64,000 nucleotides of DNA from Salipiger aestuarii (GTDB lineage: Bacteria > Pseudomonadota > Alphaproteobacteria > Rhodobacterales > Rhodobacteraceae): positions 1-64,000 of the forward strand of contig NZ_QLMG01000019.1 of NCBI RefSeq assembly GCF_003259905.1. Reading direction: 5' to 3'. Position 1 is the first letter of the stretch. Each line of letters starts with the position of its first letter. Positions 1 to 7,721 of this stretch are shown here, in pieces. Position numbers and translations under genes: made by a program. The notes under the pieces were generated by a model. The model did no database searches, was not told the DNA's origin, and was given only the letters and a program-made list of their open reading frames with translations.

Positions 1-243
1 AACGGCAGCCTCAGGGACGAACTTCTGAACGAGGAGATCTTCGACAGCCTGGATGACGCGCGGCGTAAGCTGGCCCTCTGGCGCTACGACGACAACACGG
101 TCAGGCCGCATTCCTCGCTGGAGAACCAGACACCGCTGCAAGCGCGCCGAGTGCTTGAGCAATCTGAGGGCTCCGCGCCCGGCGCGCGTGCGCCAGACGG
201 GGAAGCCGAATACCCAGATCTAACCTGCAGACTCTCGTCATGA
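1..243 (+). mobile_element. IS3-family transposase, C-terminal fragment (cut by window edge)
   Basis: The frame is open from the first base and ends at TGA 241-243. The translation contains LRDELLNEEIF and then YDDNTVRPHSSLENQTP. This matches the end of the integrase-core (rve) domain of IS3-family OrfB transposases, where an acidic helix is followed by a YN..RPHSSL motif. The catalytic DD part lies outside the window, so it cannot be said whether the element is intact. The roughly 30 residues after the motif are an atypical tail. It sits directly beside an integrase remnant and a tRNA gene, which suggests the edge of an acquired island. Confidence 0.75.
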
Positions 244-624
244 ATGAGGGACCGGCAGGGGGCAGGTCACGTCGTCCCGTGGCGTTCCGCGAGAACCCAG
301 GCTGGTTCATCGCTGGCCTGGATCGCCGCCCTGAACCGCACACAGCATATGGGCAAACGTCAGGTGCAGAAGAAGGTTGAGGCCATCCGGGAAGCCATAG
401 GAGTCCTGTCTGGGACAAACCGTCTCGTTCCGCACGGTTGGCGGTACACCGCCGCAACACAGCTGGCCGACGCGGGCGTCGATATGCGCGACATCCAGGC
501 CGTGACCGGCCACAAGACGCTCTCAATGGTTCAGAAATATACCGCTCAGGCGAACCAGAAAGCAGCTCCCAGAAGGGCGCAGACGGCACGGGAACAGAGC
601 AGAAACGAAACAGGAAAGTGCTAA
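244..624 (+). pseudogene. Tyrosine recombinase (phage-type integrase), C-terminal remnant
   Basis: The last ~60 residues match the C-terminal catalytic box of tyrosine recombinases: HGWRYTAATQLADAG (the H-x-x-R segment, with W in place of the usual L), then VTGHKTLSMVQKYT, with the second His and the nucleophilic Tyr. The first ~50 residues of the frame do not resemble an integrase, and the SAM-like core-binding domain and first catalytic Arg are missing. It is therefore a truncated remnant, about a quarter of a normal 350-400 aa enzyme. Its 3' end points at the 3' end of tRNA-Leu 75 bp away, the usual arrangement for an island integrated at a tRNA. The start given is only the first in-frame ATG. 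Confidence 0.7.
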
Positions 625-636
625 CAAAGTGCCAAA

Positions 637-654
637 CTCGATCGCTCGATCGAG
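637..654 (-). terminator. Short hairpin downstream of tRNA-Leu
   Basis: CTCGATCG, two bases, then CGATCGAG form a perfect 8-bp inverted repeat about 45 bp past the 3' end of the tRNA on the minus strand. Only three Ts follow, so it is a weak candidate terminator. Confidence 0.35.
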
Positions 655-697
655 GCGCAGTGTTTCCAGTTCAGCATTTTCTTGTTCAAAATCAGAA

Positions 698-781
698 TGG
701 TGCGGGTGAAGGGACTCGAACCCCCACGCCAAAGGCGCCAGAACCTAAATCTGGTGCGTCTACCAATTCCGCCACACCCGC
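698..781 (-). tRNA. tRNA-Leu(TAG)
   Basis: Read on the minus strand the sequence folds as a class II tRNA. The acceptor strands GCGGGTG and CACCCGC pair, the D-arm region contains GCGGAATTGGTAGACGC, and the anticodon stem CCAGA/TCTGG encloses loop TTTAGGT with anticodon TAG. There is a long variable arm and a GGGGGTTCGAGTCCC T-arm, and CCA is encoded (TGG at 698-700 on the + strand). The long variable arm and the TAG anticodon identify leucine. An integrase remnant and a transposase tail lie next to its 3' end, so the gene is a probable island attachment site. Confidence 0.95.
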
Positions 782-938
782 CAGTCTGGCCGTTGTCCTA
801 ACAAAGCCGCAGCAGTTAGGCGAGTGGAAAATAGCCGGTGGCGCATGCGCGGTTCCGTCTCCGTGTTGTCGCGACGCTTACCCAGGCGCGGCGGGTCGCG
901 ATCATGGTCCGTCAACCGCCGGCAGGGCGGGAACGACG

Positions 939-1847
939 TCAGCCTTGCGGTGTCATGCCGGGCCTTGCCCGGTTCCGGCGCAGCCCAAGATACCGCTCGC
1001 GCAAGATGATCGACACGCCGGAGGCGACCACCACCGCCGACCCCAGCAGCATCAACGGCGTCGGCACTTCGGCAAAGACCGCATAGCCGATGACGATGGC
1101 AAACAGGATCGAGGCATAATCGAAGGGTGCCAGCAGCGCCGCTTCGGCACCGCGATAGGCCGAGGTCAGGCAAATTTGCGCAATTCCCCCCAGCATGCCC
1201 GCGGCGATCAGCATCGCGGTGTGTTCCCACGGCGGCAGGACCCAGCCGAAGGGCAGGGTGACAAGGGACAGCACGGTCGAGGTCATGGTGAAATAGAAAA
1301 CGATGGCCGAGGTCTGCTCGGTCGCCACCATCCGCCGGATGTGGATCTGCACCAGTGATCTCAGCACCGCCGACGCCATGACGAATGCCACGCCCCACAG
1401 CACCGTGGGTGTGGGGTCCGAGACGGTCAGCAATGGCCACATCACGATGCCCACCCCGATCAACCCCGTCACCACCGCCGAAAGCCGGAACAGCCGCACC
1501 TTTTCACCGAGCAGCAGCGCGGCAAAGACCACCGTCATCAGCGGCGCCGCGTATCCCAGCGCCGTCACCTCGGGCAGGGGGAGCATTCCCAGCGCCGCAA
1601 AGTTGAACCCCATCGCCGACACGCCCACAATTCCCCTCAGGACGTGCAGCGACAGCCGGTTGGCGCGCAATCCGGTCGCAAGGTCTCCGCGCCAGATCAG
1701 CCAGGCGATGATGACCGGCAGAGCAAAAAACGACCGAAAGAACACCGCCTCGCCGGTCGGCACCGGCGCGGCCTTGATAAGGGCCGACATGATGACGAAC
1801 AGCACCACGGAGGCGAGTTTCAGCGCGATGCCGCCGAGCGGGGTCAT
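939..1847 (-). CDS. DMT superfamily (EamA) inner-membrane transporter
   Basis: This is a 302-residue, very hydrophobic protein with about ten membrane segments arranged as two EamA repeats (roughly residues 1-140 and 150-290). That is the size and layout of drug/metabolite exporters. Typical features are the FFRSFFALP stretch after helix 2, the GYAAPLMTVVFAALLLGE segment at the end of repeat 1 and the LAPFDYASILFA segment of repeat 2. The substrate cannot be told from sequence; relatives export amino acids, nucleosides or small metabolites. It stands alone on the minus strand, with no regulator beside it. Confidence 0.88.
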   Translation of the reverse strand: MTPLGGIALKLASVVLFVIMSALIKAAPVPTGEAVFFRSFFALPVIIAWLIWRGDLATGLRANRLSLHVLRGIVGVSAMGFNFAALGMLPLPEVTALGYAAPLMTVVFAALLLGEKVRLFRLSAVVTGLIGVGIVMWPLLTVSDPTPTVLWGVAFVMASAVLRSLVQIHIRRMVATEQTSAIVFYFTMTSTVLSLVTLPFGWVLPPWEHTAMLIAAGMLGGIAQICLTSAYRGAEAALLAPFDYASILFAIVIGYAVFAEVPTPLMLLGSAVVVASGVSIILRERYLGLRRNRARPGMTPQG

Positions 1848-1950
1848 GGGGGCCTCGGGATCTGGTATACCAACGGCGACAGCATGGCGGCGCGCGGCGC
1901 AAGGTGCAATCGCTCGTCTGCAAACATCCGTGCCGATCCGGCGCGCCGGG

Positions 1951-2328
1951 TCAGCCGGTTTCCTTGCAATGACGCCGGAAGGCGCGCTTGAGCATGTCGA
2001 GCTCGGCCCGCAGAAGCGCCATTTCGGTGCGCATGTCCTCGCCCGCAGCCTCGCCCGCGATCAGCGTGAAGCTGTCCAGCTTTTCCCCGCTGGCCCCGTC
2101 GAGGATCAGAAAGGTGTGCACCCCGTCGCCCACGGCCTGAACCGGCACCGGCACGTCGACCGCCCAGCGACCGGGGTCGGGGGTGGCGGTCACCGTGACG
2201 CCGCGCACCGGTGCGTCCTGCACCGTCACCGTGATGTGGGGGGGGGACGCACCGGCGCTTTCGGCAACCAGAAGCCCTTGCCAGAGACCTTCGACAAAGC
2301 GGGTTTTGGTCAGCGAATAGGCAGGCAT
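1951..2328 (-). CDS. Conserved-looking hypothetical protein, 125 aa
   Basis: The family is not recognised. The protein is soluble, with no signal peptide. Residues 1-95 are rich in beta-type segments (HITVTVQDAPVRGVTVTATP and similar). Residues 98-120 form a charged helix with leucines at heptad-like spacing (MALLRAELDMLKRAFRRH), suggesting a short coiled coil. It lies 23 bp downstream of the DUF6478 gene on the same strand, so the two are probably cotranscribed. Codon use matches the neighbours, which supports real coding. Confidence 0.6.
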   Translation of the reverse strand: MPAYSLTKTRFVEGLWQGLLVAESAGASPPHITVTVQDAPVRGVTVTATPDPGRWAVDVPVPVQAVGDGVHTFLILDGASGEKLDSFTLIAGEAAGEDMRTEMALLRAELDMLKRAFRRHCKETG

Positions 2329-2351
2329 GGCGGCATCCTCTTGAGGGTCGG

Positions 2352-3125
2352 CTACAGGTCGGCGCGCGGACGGCGGGCAAAGGTCAGGTCGCGCAGGGTC
2401 ACCTTGTTCATCTGCGGCCGTTCAAAGATCAGGTCCAGCCACATCCGGTCGGCGCGTTTTTCGTTCAGCCGCGTATAGGCTAGGTCGAATTCGACGCGGA
2501 TTTCCTGATCGTGCAGGGGCAGTTCCCGCACGATCTGTTCGGTGTTGGGGCCATGGCGGATGTTGAGGCGGGCAAGGATTTCCAGCGGCTGTTCCATCTC
2601 GACGACGGTGTCGATGCGGATCAGATGCGTGCGTTTCAGACCTTGTGCGGCCTCGGGGGGCAGGTCGATGACCAGCGACAGGTACGAGCCGTCAAAGCTG
2701 AACACATCCAGCCGCAGCCCATAGGCGGCCAGATCCGCCGCGCGCAGGTTGCGTGTCTGACGCAGGGTGATTTCCGACCGGGTGCAATCGTGAAACAGCG
2801 TCGCGTCGGTGCCCAGCGTCGCCTTGTCGGGCACCGAAGACAGGCCGCGTTCCGGCAGGGGGCCGCGCCAAAGCTCGGGGCGCCAGGCCCAGTCGGCATC
2901 CTGCGGGCGGGGAAAGGCCTGAGTGCCGGGCAGCGGCAGCGACAGCCGACTGTCGGCGATGAACAACAGCGTGTCGAGCCGTGCCTTCAGCTTGCGGGCA
3001 GCGGCACGCTGGCGGCGCAGCACGCGCAGGTCGGTGCTGCCCGCGTCACGCGCGGCGGCGGTCCACCGCCTGAGCGAGGCCGCCGCAAGCGCGCGGCCCA
3101 TCCATCCTTTGCCGATCCGTGCCAT
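2352..3125 (-). CDS. DUF6478 family protein
   Basis: At 257 residues it matches the Rhodobacterales DUF6478 family in length and in conserved stretches: an Arg/Leu-rich helical N-terminus (~1-55), DWAWRPELWRGPLP, TLFHDCTRSEITLRQTRN, FDGSYLSLVIDLP and NIRHGPNTEQIVRELP. No signal peptide or membrane segment is visible and the function is unknown. The C-terminal two thirds look like a beta-rich domain. The family is recognised from memory of its conserved segments; no search was run. Confidence 0.8.
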   Translation of the reverse strand: MARIGKGWMGRALAAASLRRWTAAARDAGSTDLRVLRRQRAAARKLKARLDTLLFIADSRLSLPLPGTQAFPRPQDADWAWRPELWRGPLPERGLSSVPDKATLGTDATLFHDCTRSEITLRQTRNLRAADLAAYGLRLDVFSFDGSYLSLVIDLPPEAAQGLKRTHLIRIDTVVEMEQPLEILARLNIRHGPNTEQIVRELPLHDQEIRVEFDLAYTRLNEKRADRMWLDLIFERPQMNKVTLRDLTFARRPRADL

Positions 3126-3190
3126 GAACGCTCCTTGCGGTGCCGGGCTGTTCGGGTCTTATCGCAAAATCCCTGAATGGAATAAACGAT

Positions 3191-3769
3191 CTATCCTCCC
3201 TGCGGGCTGAGCGTGGCAATCCGGTCGCGGATGGCGTGCAGCATGGCGGCCCCGTCGCTGCCGGCAAGCGGGCTGTCACGCGGCGCGTACAGCGCCAGCC
3301 CCACCATCCGGCCCCCCTGCACGAAGGTGCCTCGCCAGTACCTCGGGTCGCCGTCATCCAGCACGTCGGTGCCGCCGCCCGCCAGATGCGTCAGCGTCAG
3401 CCCGTTCCGGTGCAGGCCGCCGATCATCCGCTGCCCCATTTCCGCCGCCAGCGCCGGGGCTTCGGGCAGGGCCGCGCCGGTATCGGGCGCCCCGACGGTG
3501 ACGGTGACGAGCATCGGCGCGACGACGGGGCCGTCATTGCCCCCGGCGATCTTGCGGCATGACGCGATCACCGCAAAGGTCCGGGCGGGTCCGCGCGCAA
3601 AGGTGCCTGGATCGACGCAATACCCCCGAGGGCCGCCGATCACCACGTCCCCGCCCGCCAGCCGCGCGGTGTCCGGCGCCCCGTCCGGCGGCGCGGACAG
3701 GCATCCCGCAAGCGCGCCCGCCACCACGACGGCGGCGCTGCAAAGCACGGCTTTGCGCAGTCGTGTCAT
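3191..3769 (-). CDS. Putative lipoprotein, 192 aa
   Basis: The N-terminus reads MTRLRKAVLCSAAVVVAGALAGC: two basic residues, a hydrophobic core and a lipobox LAGC with Cys23. That predicts lipidation and anchoring in the envelope. The mature part has VDPGTFARGPARTFAVIASC and a YWRGTFVQGGRMVGLALYAP segment, with several Cys that could form disulfides. The family is not recognised. The start at 3769 is chosen because it places a complete signal peptide first; the same frame stays open for another ~1.9 kb upstream only as antisense shadow over other genes. Confidence 0.7.
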   Translation of the reverse strand: MTRLRKAVLCSAAVVVAGALAGCLSAPPDGAPDTARLAGGDVVIGGPRGYCVDPGTFARGPARTFAVIASCRKIAGGNDGPVVAPMLVTVTVGAPDTGAALPEAPALAAEMGQRMIGGLHRNGLTLTHLAGGGTDVLDDGDPRYWRGTFVQGGRMVGLALYAPRDSPLAGSDGAAMLHAIRDRIATLSPQGG

Positions 3770-3880
3770 GGTCTTGTGCCCTCGCAACTTGTTGTTCCCG
3801 AGGGGAATAGCCAAGCAAGGGGCGGGGGACAAGCGTGTCAGCCCTTGCCAAGGCGCACGGGCCGTGCAGGGATCGCGACC

Positions 3881-4768
3881 ATGTCCTATGCCCCCTTCAA
3901 GCAGTTGACCGACGCTGCCGTCCGCCCCGAACTGTCGCGCCTTGCGTTGGGGCTGGGCGTCGTGGTGGCGCTGACGTTCGGGCTGGGGCAGGCGATCATG
4001 GCGGTGGCGCGGCTGCTGCTTGGTCCCGACCGGTTCGACGCGTTGCTGGGCGCGATGCAGCGCGGGGATACCGCGATCGGGGTTTACGCGCTGCTGCTGG
4101 GGGCGGGTGCCATGGGGCTTGCGGTGCTGCTTGCCGCCCGGTTGGTGCATGGCCGCGCGGCGCGCAGCCTGCTGGGCCCGCTGCCGCTGGCGTTGCGCCA
4201 GTTTGCCCGTGTCGTCGTGGCGCTTGCGGCGCTGCAGGCGGTCATTTTTCTGGCGCCGCCCTGGTCGATGGCGATGGACATGCTGCCGGCCATGGCTCCG
4301 GGGCGCTGGGTGGCGCTGCTGCCTCTGACGCTGCTGGCGCTTGGGGTCCAGACGGGCAGCGAAGAGCTGCTGTTTCGCGGCTACCTGCAATCGCAGCTGG
4401 GCGCGCGGATCGCCGCGCCCGCCGTCTGGCTGGTGGTGCCCTCGGGGTTGTTCGCGCTGGGCCACTGGGCGCCGGGAATCTACGGGGAAAATGCGGTGTT
4501 CGTCGTGTTCTGGGCGTTTCTCTTCGGCCTCGCGGCGGCGGATCTGACGGCGCGCAGCGGCACGCTTGGCCCGGCGCTGGCGCTGCACCTGCTCAACAAC
4601 CTGAGCGCCGTTGCCATTGCCGCACCGCAGGGCCCGATGACGGGTCTTGCCCTGTATGTGCTGCCGCTGGACGTGGCGGATGCCGGGGCGGTGCGGGCGG
4701 CGCTTCCGGTGGACCTTGGGGTGCTGGGGCTGTCGTGGCTTGCCGCGCGGCTGGCGCTTCGGGTCTGA
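3881..4768 (+). CDS. CPBP family intramembrane metalloprotease
   Basis: This 295-residue multipass protein carries the motifs of CAAX-protease and bacteriocin-processing (CPBP/Abi) enzymes: motif 1 SEELLFRGYL with the Glu pair at 161-162 and Arg166, motif 2 FALGH with His195, and motif 3 ALHLLNN with His236. These Glu and His residues form the expected metal and catalytic site inside the membrane. Known relatives are prenyl-protein proteases or bacteriocin self-immunity proteins; the bacterial substrate is unknown. The ATG at 3881 (MSYAPF) is preferred over an upstream one because the residues before it look non-coding. It is followed by accD 69 bp downstream. Confidence 0.85.
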   Translation: MSYAPFKQLTDAAVRPELSRLALGLGVVVALTFGLGQAIMAVARLLLGPDRFDALLGAMQRGDTAIGVYALLLGAGAMGLAVLLAARLVHGRAARSLLGPLPLALRQFARVVVALAALQAVIFLAPPWSMAMDMLPAMAPGRWVALLPLTLLALGVQTGSEELLFRGYLQSQLGARIAAPAVWLVVPSGLFALGHWAPGIYGENAVFVVFWAFLFGLAAADLTARSGTLGPALALHLLNNLSAVAIAAPQGPMTGLALYVLPLDVADAGAVRAALPVDLGVLGLSWLAARLALRV

Positions 4769-4837
4769 CGCCCGGATTGCATTCCGCGTCCGGGCCGCAT
4801 AGATCACCCGCGACAGCAAGCCGCGAAGGACCCAGAG

Positions 4838-5770
4838 ATGAACTGGATCACCAACTACGTCCGTCCCCGCATCAACTCGATCTTCTCGCGCCGCGAGATG
4901 CCCGAACATCTGTGGATGAAATGCGACGGCTGCGGCACGATGCTGTTCCACCGCGAGGTGACGGACAACCTTGGCGTCTGCACCACCTGCGGCCATCACA
5001 TGCACATCACGCCGCGTGCGCGCTTTCAGGCGCTGTTCGACGGGGGCGTATTCAACGACATCGCGGTGCCCGAGCCGATCAGCGATCCGCTGCACTTTCG
5101 CGATCAGAAGAAATACCCTGACCGGATGAAGGCGGCCCAGCGCGCCACCGGCGAAAAGGAGGCGATGCTGGTCGCCGCCGGCGAGATCGGGCGCACGCCC
5201 GTGGTCTGCGCCGCGCAGGATTTCAGCTTTATGGGCGGGTCCATGGGGATGTATGTCGGCAACGCCATCATCAAGGCCGCGCAGGAAGCCAGGCGGCTGA
5301 AACGCCCGCTGGTGCTGTTCTCGGCCGCCGGGGGTGCGCGGATGCAAGAAGGCATCCTGTCGCTGATGCAGATGCCACGCACCACGGTCGCCATCCAGAT
5401 GCTGCGCGAGGCGGGGTTGCCCTATATCGTCGTGCTGACCCACCCCACCACGGGCGGGGTCACCGCATCCTACGCCATGCTGGGCGACGTGCAGATCGCC
5501 GAGCCCAACGCGCTGATCTGTTTCGCCGGACCGCGCGTCATCGAACAAACCATCCGTGAAAAGCTGCCCGAAGGGTTTCAGCGCGCCGAATATCTGCTGG
5601 AACACGGCATGCTGGATCGCGTCATCGACCGCCGCGGGATGCGGACCGAGCTGATGACCATCCTGCGGATGCTGATGCAGATGCCGCCCGCCGTGCATGG
5701 CGAACTGCCGCCGCCGGGCGATCTGTCGGCACCCGATCCCGAAGACGCCCCCGATCCCGCCGAAAAATGA
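4838..5770 (+). CDS. accD: Acetyl-CoA carboxylase carboxyltransferase subunit beta
   Basis: AccD forms, with AccA, the carboxyltransferase that moves CO2 from carboxybiotin to acetyl-CoA to make malonyl-CoA for fatty-acid synthesis. The 310-residue protein has the expected N-terminal zinc ribbon with Cys29, Cys32, Cys48 and Cys51 (CDGCG ... CTTCG). The crotonase-like carboxyltransferase core follows, including FMGGSMGMYVGNAI, FSAAGGARMQEG and HPTTGGVTASYAMLGD. The C-terminal ~25 residues are a Pro/Asp-rich tail. The stop overlaps the folC start by 4 bp (ATGA), the common accD-folC operon of proteobacteria. Confidence 0.97.
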   Translation: MNWITNYVRPRINSIFSRREMPEHLWMKCDGCGTMLFHREVTDNLGVCTTCGHHMHITPRARFQALFDGGVFNDIAVPEPISDPLHFRDQKKYPDRMKAAQRATGEKEAMLVAAGEIGRTPVVCAAQDFSFMGGSMGMYVGNAIIKAAQEARRLKRPLVLFSAAGGARMQEGILSLMQMPRTTVAIQMLREAGLPYIVVLTHPTTGGVTASYAMLGDVQIAEPNALICFAGPRVIEQTIREKLPEGFQRAEYLLEHGMLDRVIDRRGMRTELMTILRMLMQMPPAVHGELPPPGDLSAPDPEDAPDPAEK

Positions 5771-7041
5771 CTCGCGGGTCCGATGCCATCCTGCAGCGGA
5801 TGATGTCGCTGCACCCCAAGGTCATCGACCTGACGCTGGACCGGGTGTGGCGGTTGTTGGCCGCGCTGGATCACCCCGAACGGCGGATGCCTCCGGTCGT
5901 TCACGCCGCCGGCACCAATGGCAAGGGGTCGACCCTTGCCATGATCCGCGCCGGGTACGAGGGGGCGGGGAAAACGGTCCATGCCTATACCTCGCCGCAT
6001 CTGGCGCGGTTTCACGAACGCATCCGGGTCGCGGGCCATCTGATTTCCGAAGACGCGCTGTCCGCCGTTCTGGACGAATGCTGGGATCGCAACGGCGGCG
6101 ATGCCATCACTTATTTCGAAATCACCACCTGCGCCGCCTACCTGGCCTTTGCCCGGGCGCGCGCGGACGTGGCGTTGATCGAGACGGGGCTGGGCGGACG
6201 GCTGGACGCGACCAATGTGTTCGATGCCCCCGCGCTGACCGTCATCACGCCCATTTCGCTGGACCACCAGCAATATCTTGGCGACACGCTGGCCGAGATC
6301 GCCGGGGAAAAGGCGGGCATTCTAAAGCGCGGCGTGCCCTGCGTTGTCGGCCCGCAACCGGATGAGGTGATGGCCGTGATCGAAGCCCGCGCCGCGCGTC
6401 TTGGCGCGCCGCTGCTGGCGCATGGGCAGCACTGGCAGGTGTGGCAGGAACGCGGGCGGCTGGTGTTTCAGGATGAAACCGGGTTGCTTGATCTGGCCTT
6501 GCCGAATCTGCCGGGGGCGCATCAGATCGAAAACGCGGGCGCCGCGCTGGCGGCGCTGCGTCATCTCGGGTTGAGTGCGGACGCCTGCGAAGCCGCCGTC
6601 ACCGGCGCCGACTGGCCCGCCCGCATGCAGCGCCTGAAAACCGGGCCGCTGCCCGCCTTGGTGCCCCGGGCCGAGCTGTGGCTTGACGGGGGCCACAACC
6701 CGGCAGCGGGCGCGGCGCTTGCCCGGCATCTGTCCGGCTTGTCCCACCGTCCGCTGCACCTGATCTGCGGCATGCTGAACACCAAGGACATCGCGGGATA
6801 CCTGCGTCCGCTGGCGGGCCAGGCGGACCGGCTGATCGCCCTGTCTATCCCCGGCGAGGCAAACACGCTTCCCGCAACCGAAACCGCGCGCGTCGCCGCG
6901 ACGGTGGGGCTGCGATCCGACACCGCCGACAGCGTCGAAGACGCGTTGAGGCGCATTGGCTCGGATGTGCCCGACGCGCGTATTCTGATCTGCGGCTCGC
7001 TGTATCTGGCGGGCGAGGTGCTGCGGCAGCAAGGCGGATGA
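5767..7041 (+). CDS. folC: Bifunctional folylpolyglutamate synthase / dihydrofolate synthase
   Basis: FolC ligates glutamate to dihydropteroate and then adds further glutamates to folates in the cytoplasm. The 424-residue length is normal. The Mur-ligase-type ATP loop GTNGKGST is at residues 49-56, followed by YTSPHLARFHERI and, further on, ETGLGGRLDATNV and TPISLDHQQYLG with the metal- and substrate-binding residues. LDGGHNPAAG marks the C-terminal domain. Translation is coupled to accD by the 4-bp overlap. Nothing unusual is seen. Confidence 0.97.
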   Translation: MTRGSDAILQRMMSLHPKVIDLTLDRVWRLLAALDHPERRMPPVVHAAGTNGKGSTLAMIRAGYEGAGKTVHAYTSPHLARFHERIRVAGHLISEDALSAVLDECWDRNGGDAITYFEITTCAAYLAFARARADVALIETGLGGRLDATNVFDAPALTVITPISLDHQQYLGDTLAEIAGEKAGILKRGVPCVVGPQPDEVMAVIEARAARLGAPLLAHGQHWQVWQERGRLVFQDETGLLDLALPNLPGAHQIENAGAALAALRHLGLSADACEAAVTGADWPARMQRLKTGPLPALVPRAELWLDGGHNPAAGAALARHLSGLSHRPLHLICGMLNTKDIAGYLRPLAGQADRLIALSIPGEANTLPATETARVAATVGLRSDTADSVEDALRRIGSDVPDARILICGSLYLAGEVLRQQGG

Positions 7042-7121
7042 CCCGCCGCAGGCCATGATCCGCCTGATCTGACTCGCGTTTTCCCGTTCTACACGAATCG
7101 CGCATGACGAATCACTTTACC

Positions 7122-7151
7122 TTGACTGATTCGCCCAGAGCTGACTATATT
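7122..7151 (+). promoter_or_regulatory. Probable sigma-70 promoter of the LysM gene
   Basis: TTGACT (7122-7127) and TATATT (7146-7151) are separated by 18 bp, close to the housekeeping -35/-10 consensus. Transcription would begin near 7158, about 60 bp upstream of the ATG at 7219, which has a GGGGGA Shine-Dalgarno-like run 9 bp before it. Confidence 0.55.
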
Positions 7152-7218
7152 TGGTGTCAAATCTGATTGTGGGACACGCTGCCATGTCGTTCCCGCCGTA
7201 TCTGGGGGACCGACAGCC

Positions 7219-7640
7219 ATGCCGCGCAAGATGTACCGCGCGCTGACGCTTGGGACAGGGCCGGGGCTTTGTCTGTGCGCCACCGGCGCTATCGCCCATC
7301 GGGACGGCGATCTGGTCATTCCCCAAGAGCCTGTGACCTCGGAAAACGGGGCGAGACTTCGACGCGGATGGCCTCTGTGGGCAAGCGTACGATTGCCAGC
7401 TGCGGTGTGCCCGCGCAATTCAAGAACGTGCAAAAGGCGGTCGCCGCGCCGCCCGAACCGAGCAAGCCCAACGACGCACAGGCCCGCCGCGTGCAGCGCG
7501 GCGACAGCCTGGCCACCATCGCCTGTCGCGACGACGGACACACCTATCTGTATCTCGCCATCTACGAGGCCAACCGCGACAGGCTGGCCACGCGCGACGA
7601 CATCAAGGTCGGTCAGACGCTGAAAATTCCGGTGCTCTGA
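7219..7640 (+). CDS. LysM-domain protein, probably frameshifted between N-terminus and LysM
   Basis: The 3' part encodes a C-terminal LysM peptidoglycan-binding module: VQRGDSLATIACRDDGHTYLYLAIYEANRD ending GQTLKIPVL. In that frame no convincing start exists: the residues from 7167 to about 7340 are Arg-rich and unlike a protein N-terminus, and the only internal ATG is at 7368 (MASVGKR). In another frame, ATG 7219 sits behind the promoter and ribosome site. It reads MPRKMYRALTLG..GLCLC, resembling a signal peptide, and its codon use is coding-like up to about residue 43. A one-base indel near 7345-7365 would join the two parts into an exported LysM protein of ~140 aa. An alternative is initiation at 7368. 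Confidence 0.55.
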
Positions 7641-7670
7641 CCAAATAATACAGGCTGAAGATCGAGCAAC

Positions 7671-7699
7671 TGGGGCTGGCAACGACCAGCCCCATTTTT
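7671..7699 (+). terminator. Rho-independent terminator after the LysM gene
   Basis: A perfect 9-bp stem TGGGGCTGG / CCAGCCCCA with loop CAACGA is followed directly by TTTTT. It sits 30 bp beyond the LysM stop and shortly before the 3' end of the convergent zapE. Confidence 0.85.
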
Positions 7700-7721
7700 C
7701 GTTGGGGCTTCGGTTTTCGGA

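Noticed and set aside
3191-5698. An 835-codon open frame on the minus strand
   Set aside because: Only the last 192 codons (a lipoprotein) are real. The rest is antisense to accD and the CPBP protease gene and is His/Arg/Gln-rich, typical of a shadow frame in high-G+C DNA.
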